Shown: positions 30,310-40,832, counted from the stretch's first letter. The stretch is DNA of 64,000 nt from Synechococcus sp. LTW-R (GCF_014217875.1 NZ_CP059060.1:1116001-1180000); one strand, 5' to 3'. Program-made: numbers and translations. Notes: generated from the letters alone by a model not told the origin.

Positions 30310-31423
30310 ACGCCGCCCCTTTGGCCGGGGAGCCCCGGTCTCCCCGTTCTGCCTTGGCACGATGCGGGCCACCACGGGCCCGCAGCAGATGGCGGAGGTG
30401 CTCGCCGCGGCCCTAGCCGCGGGCATCAACCACATCGAAACCGCCCCGGCCTATGGCCCCGCGGAGGCCTTCCTGGGCCAAGCCCTCAGCCAGTGGCGGG
30501 GATCGGAGCCGCTGGTGATCACCAGCAAGCTGCTCCCGGGCATCGCGCTGGAGGAGGGCAAGGCCCAACTGCGCGGGATCTTGCAACGCCTAGGGCTCGA
30601 GCGGCTCGACAACCTGGCCATCCACGGCCTGAACCGACCTGAGCATCTGGACTGGGCCCTGCGGGGAGCCGGGGCGGAGCTGCTGCGCTGGGCCCTGGCG
30701 GAGGGATTGGTCGGCCAAGTGGGGTTCTCCAGCCACGGTGAGCTCCCGCTGATTGAAACCGCCCTCGCCTCAGGGCGCTTCAGCTTCTGCAGCCTCCATC
30801 TGCACTGGTTCGATCAGACCCGAATTCCCCTGGCCCAGGCCGCGCTCCGGGAGGGCATGGGCGTGCTCGCCATCTCGCCCGCCGACAAGGGGGGTCGGCT
30901 CTATGCACCGCCTGAGCAACTCCGCGCCGATTGCGCTCCCTTTGAGCCGCTGGAGTTGGCCTACCGCTTCCTGCTGGATGCAGGTATCTCAAGCCTGACC
31001 CTGGGGGCCGCCCAAGCCAGCGACCTGGATCTCGCCAAGCGTCTGACTGCGGAGGAGGGCCGCTGGCTTGAGCCCAGCCATCGCCAGGCCCTGGATCGCG
31101 CTTGGCAGGCCGGCCAAAGCCGTCTTTCCGCCAGCGCCTGCCAGCAGTGCCGGGCCTGCCTGCCCTGCCCCAACGCGGTGCCCATCCCCGAGCTCCTGCG
31201 CCTGCGCAACCTGGACCTCGGCCACGGCATGGGTGCCTTTGCCCAAGAGCGCTACAACCTGATCGGCCGAGCCGGGCATTGGTGGGAAAGCGTGAACGCG
31301 TCCGCCTGCTCGGGCTGCGGTGATTGCCTGCCGCGCTGCCCCCACAACCTGCCCATTCCAGAGCTGCTGGCGGAGACCCATGAACGGCTGGCCGCCGCAC
31401 CGCGGCGCCGGCTCTGGGGTTAG
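30302..31423 (+). CDS. Aldo/keto reductase with C-terminal 4Fe-4S ferredoxin-type domain
   Basis: A TIM-barrel oxidoreductase fused to a ferredoxin-like module. The start appears to be CTG at 30302, preceded by an ideal GGAGG at 30291-30295; the first in-frame ATG (30362) would delete the first barrel strand and has no visible ribosome-binding site. Barrel motifs are FCLGTMRA, HIETAPAYGPAE (Tyr in context), VITSKLLPG (Lys) and LAIHGLNRPEH (His). The C-terminus carries C-x2-C-x2-C-x2-CP (QQCRACLPCP) and C-x2-C-x2-C-x3-CP (SGCGDCLPRCP). The substrate is unknown. It converges with the binding-protein gene, overlapping by 4 bp. Confidence 0.86.
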   Translation: MAERRPFGRGAPVSPFCLGTMRATTGPQQMAEVLAAALAAGINHIETAPAYGPAEAFLGQALSQWRGSEPLVITSKLLPGIALEEGKAQLRGILQRLGLERLDNLAIHGLNRPEHLDWALRGAGAELLRWALAEGLVGQVGFSSHGELPLIETALASGRFSFCSLHLHWFDQTRIPLAQAALREGMGVLAISPADKGGRLYAPPEQLRADCAPFEPLELAYRFLLDAGISSLTLGAAQASDLDLAKRLTAEEGRWLEPSHRQALDRAWQAGQSRLSASACQQCRACLPCPNAVPIPELLRLRNLDLGHGMGAFAQERYNLIGRAGHWWESVNASACSGCGDCLPRCPHNLPIPELLAETHERLAAAPRRRLWG

Positions 31424-32514
31424 CGGCTCAGGGCTTGATCCCAGAGGGTCTGCCAGCGGCTGCGCTCAGCCGGGCTGAAGACCGGAAGGCTGTTGCAGCG
31501 CTGCAGGACGGCCTCACTGGGAAGCAGAAGCGGCCGTAGCCGCTCCGGCCAACGCCGCAGCACCGGCTCCAACTGATAGTGGGGAAGGGGCGGCACCCAG
31601 CCAGCCGCCAACAGACGATCCAGAAGAGGCAGCGAGAGGCCATCGCGAATCCACTCCAAGGGCAGGGGCGGATCCAGCAGTGCACGGTCCTGGGGGGCCA
31701 AGCGCAGCAAGAACTGCCACCAGAGCGGGGAGCCGGACTCCGGCAACACAGCCGACAAACGGGGATCTTTCTTCAGCAGCGGAATCGCCCGGTGGCTTGG
31801 GACCACGGCGGCCTCCGCCTCACCCGCCAACAGCAAATTCAGTCCGTCCCGCTCATCGAGGGCCAGGGCCTGATCCGCCAGAGCGGACACCTGCTTCGGC
31901 AGCGCTGGGGCATTTAGGGATTGGGGGTCATCGCTGGAGAGTCCCAGCTGACGCAACGCCAGCTCAATCACCACCCGCGGGCTGGAGGGGAGCACCACCT
32001 TTCCCCGCAGGCTGGGATCGAGGAGCAAGGACCAACCCTGCTGGCGCTGTCGCCAGAGGTCAGGGCGACTGCGCAGCAGCAACAACCACGTCCCAAAGGC
32101 CCAGGGGAAGGCCACGGGCACGGAGCCCTCAGGAGCAAACAAGCGACTGGGGGCTTGGGCCATGGGCGCCAGCTGCGCCAGCAGGGCGGAGGCCTCCAGG
32201 GGTTGGAGCCGGGCACGATCGAGCTGCTGGGCCCAGCCATCACCGAGGGCCAGCAGGGCCGCACCGCTCAGGCCCTGCTCCTGGAGCGCGGAGCGATCCA
32301 CCACGCTCAGCAGCTGCTCGGGGCGCTCCAACCGTTGGGACTGCCAGGGAGAGGGCAGCTCCTGCAACCAGGCCTTGGGCAGATCCCCCTTCACGCTCAA
32401 TAGCTGCGGCGCCCCCAGGCGCACGGGGGCGCATCCAGCCGCCGTGCCCAGGGCCACCACCGAACCCATCAGTTGCAGGAGTTGGCGGCGGGAGGTCACA
32501 ACCGAGGGCAACAC
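31420..32514 (-). CDS. Extracellular solute-binding lipoprotein/Tat-exported protein (PotD-like)
   Basis: A 364-residue periplasmic binding protein of the ABC substrate-binding type. It starts with a twin-arginine-like signal (TSRRQLLQLMG, hydrophobic core to ALGTAAGCAP) that also offers a lipobox Cys. The interior resembles polyamine or iron-type binding proteins: AFPWAFGTWLLLLR, GWSLLLDPSLRGKVVLPSSPRVVIELAL and GEAEAAVVPS. No permease or ATPase gene is adjacent, so its transporter partner is elsewhere or it acts alone. Last gene of the leftward topA run, 9 bp after cobT. Confidence 0.82.
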   Translation of the reverse strand: MLPSVVTSRRQLLQLMGSVVALGTAAGCAPVRLGAPQLLSVKGDLPKAWLQELPSPWQSQRLERPEQLLSVVDRSALQEQGLSGAALLALGDGWAQQLDRARLQPLEASALLAQLAPMAQAPSRLFAPEGSVPVAFPWAFGTWLLLLRSRPDLWRQRQQGWSLLLDPSLRGKVVLPSSPRVVIELALRQLGLSSDDPQSLNAPALPKQVSALADQALALDERDGLNLLLAGEAEAAVVPSHRAIPLLKKDPRLSAVLPESGSPLWWQFLLRLAPQDRALLDPPLPLEWIRDGLSLPLLDRLLAAGWVPPLPHYQLEPVLRRWPERLRPLLLPSEAVLQRCNSLPVFSPAERSRWQTLWDQALSR

Positions 32515-32523
32515 GCCTTGAAC

Positions 32524-33642
32524 CTAGGCGGAGTGCAGCAGCTGATCACAGGCCAGCTCACAGGCGGACACCAGCTCCTGCAGCGGGCGGCCACTGAGCT
32601 GCCATAGGGCCGCCAAGCCGCCAGCACCCACCCCCTCTTTGACGTAGCCCCGCTCGTAATCGAGCAACTCCGGCCGGCGGCTGTCCGTGAAGCGCAAGCA
32701 CGTGGCGAAGGCCAGCGGCTCAACGCCAAAGCGGCTGGCCAACTGCGCCAGCAGCCCCTGGAAATCACTGGCCGATTCATGGGCCACCCAAGCGGTGGTG
32801 ACCACGGCCGACTGGCGGCCCAACCGTTGACGCTCCTCCGGACGGCAGGCCGCCATGGCCAGGGCCCAGACCGCCGCCATCTGGCTGCCGCCCGCCAAGA
32901 GCAGCGGTGCACCGCCCAGAGCCGCCCGCTTGAGCAGGGCCGCAGCCACCACCTGCATCGGGTCCCCCACGGCCGCCAAAACGGCCTGGGGCCCTGTGCC
33001 CTCGGGCAGCTGGGCCGCCGCCAACCCCTCTTGCACCAGCCGTTGCTTCAGCTGGTGATCGGGCTGGCGGACACTGCCGCTCACCAGACCCATGGAGGGC
33101 ACCCCCAGGGCCTCCAGCACCGCCAGAGCCGTTGTGGTGCCGCCAGGAACGCATTCACTGAGCAGCACCGGTTGTCCGGTGCGCGCCAAGCTCCGACCCC
33201 AGCGCTCCCCCCAGGACCAAAGCCTCTGCACCCGATCCGGAGCCATCGCCGCCCCCGTACTGAGGCAGCGGGCCGGCGACTGGTTCAGCTGGAGATGGGG
33301 AATGGCGGGAGCGACAGGGGCCCCCAGGTCCAGCACCAAGGGCGGCAAGTTCAACCCCTGCAGCACGGCCCAGGCGATCACGGCCGGTGTGACCCCAGCC
33401 GGCAGGGGCGGCAAGGCATGGGGCCGCTCGGCGGCGGGGCCCTGCCAGAGCAACTCCGCATCCGCTGCGGCCGTAAGGCGGCGGGAGTCCGGTGTTGCAC
33501 CAGCCGCCGAGATGCCCTCAACGGCCGCCGTGTCCGTCCCCGCCAGCAGCAACAGCACCCGGGTCTGGGGCACAGCGGCAGCCAAACGCTGACACCACTG
33601 CTCCGCCAGCTCGGGCGCTCCGCTAAGGCGCTCCAGGCTCAA
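32524..33642 (-). CDS. CobT-family nicotinate-nucleotide--dimethylbenzimidazole phosphoribosyltransferase (cyanobacterial type)
   Basis: The 372-residue protein fits the TIGR00303 branch of the CobT family found in cyanobacteria and archaea. Features include LLLLAGTDTAAVEGISAAGATPDSR near the N-terminus, PALVLDLGAP-like PLVLDLGAPVAPAIPHLQL, a long SECVPGGTTTALAVLEALG segment and GGSQMAAVWALA. CobT activates the lower-ligand base for cobalamin; marine Synechococcus usually make pseudocobalamin with adenine, so the base used here is not certain. Its ATG overlaps the upstream DUF2232 stop by 4 bp. Confidence 0.85.
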   Translation of the reverse strand: MSLERLSGAPELAEQWCQRLAAAVPQTRVLLLLAGTDTAAVEGISAAGATPDSRRLTAAADAELLWQGPAAERPHALPPLPAGVTPAVIAWAVLQGLNLPPLVLDLGAPVAPAIPHLQLNQSPARCLSTGAAMAPDRVQRLWSWGERWGRSLARTGQPVLLSECVPGGTTTALAVLEALGVPSMGLVSGSVRQPDHQLKQRLVQEGLAAAQLPEGTGPQAVLAAVGDPMQVVAAALLKRAALGGAPLLLAGGSQMAAVWALAMAACRPEERQRLGRQSAVVTTAWVAHESASDFQGLLAQLASRFGVEPLAFATCLRFTDSRRPELLDYERGYVKEGVGAGGLAALWQLSGRPLQELVSACELACDQLLHSA

Positions 33643-34277
33643 AGCGGATCGAGGGCGAGCAGGGGCCGCAGCAGCGCCGGCGGCTCACTGATCGGGCTCT
33701 TCAGCCGCGGGAAGATCCACAGGGCCACCGCATGCAACGCCAGCACATAGATCAGGTTTTGCAGCAGCACCAAAGCCAAGGCCATCAGCTGCACCTGCAA
33801 CAGATCCGGTCCGCCACCGATGTGGACCAAGCCCAGCAGGCGATCGAGCACCTGGGAGGCCGCGGAGGTGATCAGCACCCACAGGTTTTCCCCCAGCAGG
33901 ATCGAGAGCACGGCCACCCGCACCAGGAAACCACCAGCGCCGATCAACAACCCCACACCCCAGCTCAGGTACCAACTCAGGCGACGGCTCCAGCACCAGC
34001 CGAGCCACAGGGCCAAGAAGCCATAGGGGAAGAGCACCAACGGGCCCCGGATCGGCCCCATCAAGGCCACCAGCAGCAAGGCCGCCACGGTGACCCCTTC
34101 CACAGCGCAGCGGCCGTTATGGCGCAGCTGCAACAGAGCCAAGGGCAGGGGCAAGGCCAACCGGAACAGCGCTCCGCCCACCGGGAGGTAGTAGAGGCCC
34201 ACCCAGAGCAACGCGGTGGCCGCCGCCAGATAAGCCGTATCGGTGAGCTGTCGGGCCTGACGGCGACTCAAAGACAT
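33639..34277 (-). CDS. DUF2232 family membrane protein
   Basis: A 212-residue integral membrane protein with six or more hydrophobic segments. DUF2232 pattern: TAYLAAATALLWVGLYYLPVGG at the start, RLALPLPLALLQLRHNGRCAVEG, GPIRGPLVLFPYGFLALWLG and a late HIGGGPDLLQVQLMALALV. The family is widespread in cyanobacteria and Firmicutes (YybS) with no proven function; the fold resembles ECF-type S components. It sits directly before cobT with overlapping stop/start, so a link to corrin or vitamin handling is conceivable, by context only. Confidence 0.87.
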   Translation of the reverse strand: MSLSRRQARQLTDTAYLAAATALLWVGLYYLPVGGALFRLALPLPLALLQLRHNGRCAVEGVTVAALLLVALMGPIRGPLVLFPYGFLALWLGWCWSRRLSWYLSWGVGLLIGAGGFLVRVAVLSILLGENLWVLITSAASQVLDRLLGLVHIGGGPDLLQVQLMALALVLLQNLIYVLALHAVALWIFPRLKSPISEPPALLRPLLALDPL

Positions 34278-34291
34278 GGTGGAAGGACGGC

Positions 34292-34726
34292 CTAGCGCGG
34301 ATCAGGCGCTGCGCTGCGGGTGGGCGTCGTCCCATTGGAAACGCGCTCGATGGTCTCCACTTCAAAGGCCAAACCCGCCGCGCGCAAGGCCTGGGTCAGC
34401 ACCTCCGCAGGGGCGGAGGGATCCGCGGCCGGCAGTTTGATCGTCACCCGATAGGGGGCCGGCGGCGCACTGCGGCGCGGCGCAGCAGGAGCCGGGTCCG
34501 GCTTCGGGGCGGGCTTGGGCGCGGCCGCGACCGCCTCGGTCTTGGCGGCGGGAGCGGGTGCCGCGGGTTTCGCCTGAGTGGCAGGCACTGAGGCAGGAGG
34601 CGATGCTGGAGTTGCCGGGAGCGGGGCCGAGAAACTCCGGGACAACTGATCACCCAGGGGTGTGCCCTGGCATCCGGCCAAGGCGCCAGCCAACAGCAGC
34701 AGAGACCCCCAGCGCAGAGGCGCCAT
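34292..34726 (-). CDS. Proline/alanine-rich lipoprotein of unknown function
   Basis: A 144-residue protein. The N-terminus [19 protein letters not shown] is a lipoprotein signal with the lipobox LAGC, so Cys19 would be lipidated (lgt is encoded at 8336). Residues 30-95 are a low-complexity Ala/Pro/Lys spacer. The last 50 (YRVTIKLPAADPSAPAEVLTQAL) look folded. No family recognised. Its start overlaps the topA stop by 1 bp. Confidence 0.75.
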   Translation of the reverse strand: MAPLRWGSLLLLAGALAGCQGTPLGDQLSRSFSAPLPATPASPPASVPATQAKPAAPAPAAKTEAVAAAPKPAPKPDPAPAAPRRSAPPAPYRVTIKLPAADPSAPAEVLTQALRAAGLAFEVETIERVSNGTTPTRSAAPDPR

Positions 34727-37443
34727 CAGCTGTCAGCCGCCTTGATGATCCTCACAGCGCTCGCCCGCAGACGTCCGGTCTTGGTGGTGGCCGGAGCTTT
34801 CTTCGCCGCTGGCTTCTTGGCGGCGGGCTTCTTCGCCGCTGTGGATTTGGCCGCGGTCTTGCGACCCTTGCCCTTGCCTGAGGCGGCCTTGGCGGCGAGC
34901 AATTCGACCGCCTGCTCGAGGGTGATCGTGTCCGCCGTGGTGCCCTCAGGAAGCGAGGCGTTCACCTTGCCCTGCTTCACATAAAGGCCATAGGGGCCAT
35001 CAAAGAGCTGGATCGTTTCATCGGCCCCCTCGGGGGTCCCAAGGTCCTTGAGGGCCGTACGGCCACCGCGCCCGCGCTTGGGCATTGCAAGGAGTTCCAG
35101 GGCACGGGAGAGGCCCACCATCAGCACGTCGTCCTCGGCCTTGAGGGAGCGGTAGTCCTTCTCCCCCTTGCCCTTGTGGTGGACCACATAGGGGCCAAAG
35201 CGACCCAGACCGGCTTCCACCTTCCCGCCATCGGGGTGTTCGCCGAGGTGCCTGGGGAGACGCAACAAGCCCAGGGCATCTTCGAGGCTGAGGTCCTCGG
35301 GCTTGGTGCCCTTGGGGAGCGAGGCGCGTTTGGGCTTGGGGTTGTCGTCACTGACCTGGCCCCGCTGCACATAGGGTCCGTATTGGCCGAAGAGCAGATA
35401 GACCAAATCGCCGGTCTCGGGATCTTCGCCGAGGGCCTCGGGACCATCGGCCTTCTGCTTCAGGATCAGCTCCGCTTTTTCGGAGTCCAGATCCGCTGGG
35501 GTGATCTCGTTGGGAAGGGTGGCCTTCAGCACGTCCTCGCTGCCGTCTTCCGCCACCCGCTTGGTTTCGAGATAGGCGCCAAAACGACCGATCCGCACCA
35601 CGCAGGGGAGACCCTCGAGGGCAATCGTGCGTGAGGCGGTGGGGTCAATGTCCCCTTCCCGCTGCTGCACTTGGGTCTCGAGCCCCTTGTCCCCCTTGTA
35701 AAAGCTCTCCAGGTAGGGCAGCCACTGCACCTTGCCGGTGGAGATGTCGTCGAGGGTCCCCTCCATCCGCGCGGTGAAGCTGGTGTCCACCAGATCCGGG
35801 AAGTGCTCCTCCAGCAGGGCGGTCACGGCAAAGGCCGTGAAGCTGGGGGTCAGCGAGTTGTTCTGCAGCGTCGCGTAACCGCGATCGACGATGGTGCCGA
35901 TGATCGAGGCGTAGGTGGAGGGGCGACCGATGCCTTCCTTCTCGAGCATCTTCACCAGGGCAGCCTCGCTGTAGCGAGCCGGGGGCTGGGTTTGGTGACC
36001 CAGCGCTTCGACGGCCTTGCAACTGGGACTGTCGCCGGTTTTCAGGCTTGGCAGCAGGACTTCCTGCCCTTCGAGGGCGGCATCGGGGTCATCGCTGCCC
36101 TCGACATAGGCCCGGAAGAAACCGGGGAAGTCAATGCGCTTGCCATTGGCGCGGAAGCTGGCGGGCCCAAGGCTGCCGCCATCGACCTCCAGCTCAACGC
36201 TGAGCATGGTCAGACGCGCCTCGGCCATCTGGGAGGCCACGGTGCGCTTCCAGATCAGCTCGTAAAGGGCCAGATCCCGGCCATCCAGGCCGGTGGCCGA
36301 GGGGTCCCTGAAGCTCTCACCCGCCGGGCGAATCGCCTCATGGGCCTCCTGGGCATTGCGGGCCTTGGTGGAGAACTGACGGGGGGAGCCGCTCAGGTAC
36401 TCCTTGCCGTATTTCTCAGCCACGCAGTTGCGGGCCGCGTTGATGGCTTGGTCACTGAGGTGCACCGAGTCGGTGCGCATGTAGGTGATGAAGCCCCGCT
36501 CGTACAGCCCCTGGGCCGTGCGCATCGTCTCGCGCGCCGACAGGCGGAGCTTGCGGTTGGCCTCCTGCTGCAGGGTGCTGGTGGTGAAGGGCGCCACCGG
36601 TTTCCGGGTGGTGGGCTTTTCCTCGACGGAGGACACCCGCCAAGGAGCCGCCAAGACCGCTTCGCGCAGGCTGCGGGCGTCGGCCTCGCTCAGCAGGCGA
36701 ACTTTGCTGCCGGCCTTCAGCCCACCGGTGTTCTCGTCGAAATCCGAACCGCCGGCAATGCGCTCGCCCTTGAGGTGGGTCAGCTTGGCGTCAAAGCCGC
36801 TGCTGCCCTGGGCCAGCTCAGCCTTGAGATCCCAGTAACTGCCGCTCTTGAACGCCCGCCGGGCCCGCTCCCGTTGCACCAGCAAGCGGACGGCCACGGA
36901 CTGAACCCGGCCCGCGCTCAGGCCCCAAGCCACCTTTTTCCAGAGGAGCGGCGAGAGGGTGTAGCCCACCAGGCGATCCAGGATGCGCCGCGTTTCCTGG
37001 GCATGGACAAGCTCCATGTCGAGCTCGCGGGTCTGCTCCAGGGCTCGCCCGATGGCTTCCTTGGTGATCTCGTGGAACACCATCCGCTTGACCGGAACCT
37101 TCGGGTTCAGGAGCTGCAGCAGGTGCCAGCTGATGGACTCACCTTCGCGGTCTTCGTCGGTCGCGAGGAGCAGTTGATCGGCGCCTTTAAGGGCGTCCTT
37201 CAGTTCTTTGACCGTCTTCTTCTTGTCCTTCGGAACCACGTAGAGCGGTTCGAAATCTTTGGTCGTGTTCACGCCGAGGTTCGCCCACTTCTCGCCCTTG
37301 TGGGCCGCGGGGATCTCGCTGGCGTTGTTGGGCAAGTCGCGCACGTGCCCCATTGAGGCCTCAACCTTGAAGTCCTTCGGCAAGAACCCGCGGATGGTGC
37401 GGGCCTTGGTGGGGCTTTCAACGATGACGAGGGTGTGCGCCAC
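34726..37443 (-). CDS. topA: DNA topoisomerase I
   Basis: Type IA topoisomerase that relaxes negative supercoils. I place the start at the GTG at 37443, right before [13 protein letters not shown] (905 residues); an in-frame start at 37488 would add 15 residues. TOPRIM: E9 and DEDREGE at 96-102. Active site: Y320 in [10 protein letters not shown]. The C-terminus has no Cys4 zinc fingers; it carries several topoisomerase C-terminal repeats (e.g. [28 protein letters not shown]), ending in a Lys/Ala-rich tail (AAKKPAAKK) typical of DNA-binding extensions. Heads a five-gene leftward run. Confidence 0.97.
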   Translation of the reverse strand: MAHTLVIVESPTKARTIRGFLPKDFKVEASMGHVRDLPNNASEIPAAHKGEKWANLGVNTTKDFEPLYVVPKDKKKTVKELKDALKGADQLLLATDEDREGESISWHLLQLLNPKVPVKRMVFHEITKEAIGRALEQTRELDMELVHAQETRRILDRLVGYTLSPLLWKKVAWGLSAGRVQSVAVRLLVQRERARRAFKSGSYWDLKAELAQGSSGFDAKLTHLKGERIAGGSDFDENTGGLKAGSKVRLLSEADARSLREAVLAAPWRVSSVEEKPTTRKPVAPFTTSTLQQEANRKLRLSARETMRTAQGLYERGFITYMRTDSVHLSDQAINAARNCVAEKYGKEYLSGSPRQFSTKARNAQEAHEAIRPAGESFRDPSATGLDGRDLALYELIWKRTVASQMAEARLTMLSVELEVDGGSLGPASFRANGKRIDFPGFFRAYVEGSDDPDAALEGQEVLLPSLKTGDSPSCKAVEALGHQTQPPARYSEAALVKMLEKEGIGRPSTYASIIGTIVDRGYATLQNNSLTPSFTAFAVTALLEEHFPDLVDTSFTARMEGTLDDISTGKVQWLPYLESFYKGDKGLETQVQQREGDIDPTASRTIALEGLPCVVRIGRFGAYLETKRVAEDGSEDVLKATLPNEITPADLDSEKAELILKQKADGPEALGEDPETGDLVYLLFGQYGPYVQRGQVSDDNPKPKRASLPKGTKPEDLSLEDALGLLRLPRHLGEHPDGGKVEAGLGRFGPYVVHHKGKGEKDYRSLKAEDDVLMVGLSRALELLAMPKRGRGGRTALKDLGTPEGADETIQLFDGPYGLYVKQGKVNASLPEGTTADTITLEQAVELLAAKAASGKGKGRKTAAKSTAAKKPAAKKPAAKKAPATTKTGRLRASAVRIIKAADS

Positions 37444-37562
37444 AGGCAGGCGGTGAACCGCTTCCCTCTTTATCGCACCGACCGTCAACCCCGGCGAGAA
37501 ACTCCGAAGGTTGACGCCAGCGCGGCTACAGTCCAGCCCAACGGGCGTGATCCAAAACAGCT

Positions 37563-39146
37563 GTGCTTTCTCTTCTGGCTGCCGCCGACACCGTTACGAC
37601 TGCGGCTGCTCCAGCGGTGAACGCCATCACCTCGCTGCAACTCAATGCAGGAGCCATCGCCCCGGAAGGTGCGGTCCTGCTGGCGATGGTGGCCTGCCTG
37701 CTCGTCGATCTGGCGGGCGAGAAAGCGGCTGCGCGTTGGGTCCCCCTCTTTTCTTATGTCGGTCTCGGCGGTGCGCTGGGCTTGCTGGCCCTGCAATGGG
37801 ATGCGGCGCCCCTTGAGCCCTCCTTCCTCGGCGCCTTCCTGGCCGACAACCTCGCGATCGCCTTTCGGGCTGTGGTGGCGGCCTCAACCCTGGTGTCCCT
37901 GCTGATCAGCTGGCGCTACGTCGAGCGGGCCGGAACGCCCGTCGGTGAGTACGCCTCGATCCTGTTGGCCGCCACCCTCGGAGCGATGCTGCTCTGCGGA
38001 GCCACGGACCTGGTCAGCATCTTCGTCTCGCTCGAAACGCTGTCGGTCGCGAGTTACCTGCTGTCGGGCTACATGAAGCGCGACGCCCGCAGCTCTGAGG
38101 CGGCGCTCAAGTATCTCTTGGTGGGCTCGGCGGCCGCCGCGGTCTTCCTCTATGGCGCCTCGCTCCTCTACGGCCTGACCGGCGGCAGAACCAGCCTCGA
38201 AGCGGTTGGCATTGCGCTCCAGACCAGCGCCTCGCCGGTCGCGGCCCTCGCCCTGGTGTTCGTGCTCGCCACGGTTGCCTTCAAGATCGCAGCGGTGCCG
38301 TTCCACCAGTGGACCCCTGACGTCTACGAGGGCTCCCCGACTCCCGTGGTGGCCTTCCTCTCCGTGGGCTCCAAAGCCGCCGGTTTCGCCCTGGCTTTGC
38401 GCATCCTGGTGGGCTGCTTTGAACCCTTCGAAGCGCAGTGGAAGCTCCTGTTCACGGTCCTGGCGATCCTGAGCATGGTTCTGGGCAACGTGGTGGCCCT
38501 GGCTCAGACGTCCATGAAGCGGATGCTGGCCTACAGCTCGATTGGACAGGCCGGCTTCGTGATGATTGGCCTGGTCTGCGGCACCGAAGACGGCTACGCC
38601 GCCATGGTCCTCTACATGGCCGCCTACCTGTTCATGAACCTGGGGGCCTTCGCCTGCATCATCCTGTTCTCCCTGCGCACCGGCAGTGATCGGATCAGCG
38701 ATTACGCGGGTCTCTATCAAAAGGATCCTCTGATCACCCTGGGCCTGAGCCTCTGCCTGCTCTCCCTCGGTGGCATTCCGCCGATGCTTGGCTTCTTCGG
38801 CAAGATCTATCTCTTCTTTGCCGGCTGGGCCGATCAGCAGTACCTGCTGGTGGTGGTCGGCCTGCTGACCTCTGTGGTCTCGATCTACTACTACATCTCG
38901 GTCATCAAAATGATGGTCGTGAAGGAGCCCCATGAGGCCTCCGACGTGGTCAAGTCCTACCCCGAGGTCAACTGGAGCCTGGCTGGACTGCAGCCCCTCC
39001 GCGCCGCCCTGGTGTCCTGCGTGGCCGTGACCGCCGTCGGTGGCATCCTCTCCAACCCGCTCTTCACCTGGGCGAGCGGTGCCGTTGCAGGCACCCCGAT
39101 GCTGCAGAAAGCACTCGCCTCGGCCGCCGGCCTCCCGGTTGACTGA
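37563..39146 (+). CDS. ndhB: NAD(P)H-quinone oxidoreductase subunit 2
   Basis: Antiporter-like membrane subunit of the NDH-1 complex (respiration, cyclic electron flow, CO2 uptake). The 527 residues have about 14 hydrophobic segments and core motifs [19 protein letters not shown] (conserved Glu), [26 protein letters not shown], and [19 protein letters not shown]. Length is normal for NdhB. The stop overlaps the following ABC ATPase start (TGATG). Confidence 0.97.
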   Translation: MLSLLAAADTVTTAAAPAVNAITSLQLNAGAIAPEGAVLLAMVACLLVDLAGEKAAARWVPLFSYVGLGGALGLLALQWDAAPLEPSFLGAFLADNLAIAFRAVVAASTLVSLLISWRYVERAGTPVGEYASILLAATLGAMLLCGATDLVSIFVSLETLSVASYLLSGYMKRDARSSEAALKYLLVGSAAAAVFLYGASLLYGLTGGRTSLEAVGIALQTSASPVAALALVFVLATVAFKIAAVPFHQWTPDVYEGSPTPVVAFLSVGSKAAGFALALRILVGCFEPFEAQWKLLFTVLAILSMVLGNVVALAQTSMKRMLAYSSIGQAGFVMIGLVCGTEDGYAAMVLYMAAYLFMNLGAFACIILFSLRTGSDRISDYAGLYQKDPLITLGLSLCLLSLGGIPPMLGFFGKIYLFFAGWADQQYLLVVVGLLTSVVSIYYYISVIKMMVVKEPHEASDVVKSYPEVNWSLAGLQPLRAALVSCVAVTAVGGILSNPLFTWASGAVAGTPMLQKALASAAGLPVD

Positions 39147-39847
39147 TGGCCGGAGCGGTCGTCGCCGAACTCGATCACATCCGCAAGACCTACGGCAGCG
39201 GAGACACCACGGTTGTCGCCCTCGATGACCTGACCATGAGTGTGCGGCGCGGCGAATATGTCGCCGTGATGGGCACCTCGGGTTCAGGCAAGAGCACGGC
39301 CATGAACATCCTGGGCTGCCTGGATCGCCCCAGCAGTGGCAGCTATCGCCTGAACGGCACCGCCGTCGAGCAGCTCACGGACGATCAGCTCGCCGATCTG
39401 CGCAACCGCGAACTGGGATTCATCTTTCAGCAGTTTCATCTCCTTCAGGAGCTCACCGCCCTGGAAAACGTGATGCTGCCGATGGTCTACGCCGGGGTTC
39501 CCGCCGAGGAGCGCGAGGAACGCGGCATCCGCTCGCTCCAGCGCATCGGCCTTGGCGAGCGGCTCCACAACAAGCCCAACCAACTCTCCGGCGGTCAGCA
39601 ACAGCGGGTCGCCTTGGCGCGGGCGATCATCAACCAACCCAACCTGCTGCTGGCGGACGAACCCACAGGGGCCCTGGATTCCCGCACCACCGCCGAGGTT
39701 TTGGACCTCTTTGATGAGCTACACCGGCAGCAGGGCATGACGATCGTGCTGGTCACCCATGAACACGATGTGGCGGCCCGAGCCCAACGGGTGGTGCATT
39801 TCCACGACGGTCGTCTGGTGAGCAGCGGGGCTGGCTCTCAGGTTTAG
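39146..39847 (+). CDS. ABC transporter ATP-binding protein (LolD/MacB/DevA type)
   Basis: A 233-residue ATPase: Walker A GTSGSGKST near residues 43-51, Q-loop FIFQQFHLLQELTALENVMLP, signature LSGGQQQRVALARA, Walker B LLLADEPTGALD, and H-loop VLVTHEHDVA. The sequence style (HLL-QELTALENV) is that of the LolD/MacB/DevA group, which partner FtsX-like permeases for lipoprotein, peptide or glycolipid export. No permease is adjacent. It overlaps ndhB by 1 bp and converges with the M23 peptidase gene, overlapping by 4 bp. Confidence 0.93.
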   Translation: MAGAVVAELDHIRKTYGSGDTTVVALDDLTMSVRRGEYVAVMGTSGSGKSTAMNILGCLDRPSSGSYRLNGTAVEQLTDDQLADLRNRELGFIFQQFHLLQELTALENVMLPMVYAGVPAEEREERGIRSLQRIGLGERLHNKPNQLSGGQQQRVALARAIINQPNLLLADEPTGALDSRTTAEVLDLFDELHRQQGMTIVLVTHEHDVAARAQRVVHFHDGRLVSSGAGSQV

Positions 39848-40800
39848 CCGCGAGGCCGCTCCAGGCTGCTGATCAGCTGCCCCATCAAGAGGGCAACCGC
39901 GTCCGTTCCGCGCAGGGCGGAACCCGGGTCGAACTCTCCGGGATCCACCGCGACCCAGCCCCCGGAGACCGGCTGCCGCAACTCGAAATGCAGATGGGGC
40001 CCCGTGCTCAAGCCCGTGCTGCCCACCCGGCCGAGCACCTCCCCCTGCAGCACGCGATCACCGGCGCGGACATACAGCTCAGACAGGTGGCCATAGAGGC
40101 TGCGGCGCCGCGGCCGCTGGTGCTCGACCTCCACCGCCAAGCCATAGCCACCGGCCAATCCGCTGCTGACCACCCGACCCGCCAAGGCCGCCACCACCGG
40201 TGTGCCCTCTGGGGCCGCCAGGTCATCGCCGGCATGGAGACGCCAGCCCCCCAACAGGGGATGCAGCCGCCAACCAAAACCACTCGACTTGAAGGCGGAG
40301 CCAATGATCGGCAGCAGCAAACGCCGGTTGCCATTGCCCGCCACCGGCGCCGGCCTCGGGGTCACACGAAACACCCTCGCCAGGTCAAAACGCCCACCCA
40401 GCAGGGCCGAGACCGGAACCGAGAGTGGCGGGCGCCGTGCCCCTTCCCGGCGCAGCCCCCAGCGCAGGGCGATGCCACCGCGGCATTCCCGCGCCGAAAG
40501 GGCACCGGTGCGGCAGGCCTTCTGAAACGCCCCCACATCCAGGGGCTGCAGCGCGGCTCCGCCCCCCCGCAGGGCCCGCCGCTCCGAAGGGGTCACGATG
40601 CCCTGCCGCACCAGGGCATCGAGGGACTGGTCAAAGCGCTTCGGGGGCGGAACCGCCTGAAGCTGCTGCAGGGAAGGCCGCAGCGGGGGCTCGGGCGCCG
40701 GCAACGGAGGGGGTTCGAGCGGCTCAGAGCCCAGCGGTGCCGCCAGGAGCAACGGCGTGAGGAGCAGCCAACGGAGCCGTGGGGGGCGAATCACAACCAC
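39844..40800 (-). CDS. M23-family (LytM-type) metallopeptidase
   Basis: A 318-residue exported protein with a signal peptide (RLRWLLLTPLLLAAPLGSEP), a Pro-rich spacer, a helical region and a C-terminal Peptidase_M23 domain. Zinc motifs are visible: LHAGDDLAAPEGTPV (H-x3-D) and TGPHLHFEL (HxH). Such enzymes cut peptidoglycan cross-bridges or regulate amidases. The GFGWRLHPLLGGWRLHAG segment shows the usual G-x-R-x-H-P-x entry to the domain. It follows birA by 32 bp. Confidence 0.92.
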   Translation of the reverse strand: MVVIRPPRLRWLLLTPLLLAAPLGSEPLEPPPLPAPEPPLRPSLQQLQAVPPPKRFDQSLDALVRQGIVTPSERRALRGGGAALQPLDVGAFQKACRTGALSARECRGGIALRWGLRREGARRPPLSVPVSALLGGRFDLARVFRVTPRPAPVAGNGNRRLLLPIIGSAFKSSGFGWRLHPLLGGWRLHAGDDLAAPEGTPVVAALAGRVVSSGLAGGYGLAVEVEHQRPRRRSLYGHLSELYVRAGDRVLQGEVLGRVGSTGLSTGPHLHFELRQPVSGGWVAVDPGEFDPGSALRGTDAVALLMGQLISSLERPRG

Positions 40801-40832
40801 CGCAGTAGAAGCGAAATCAACTCTAGGGAGCG

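Noticed and set aside
35671-37356. 561-codon forward frame inside topA
   Set aside because: Antisense to topA, which has intact catalytic motifs throughout.
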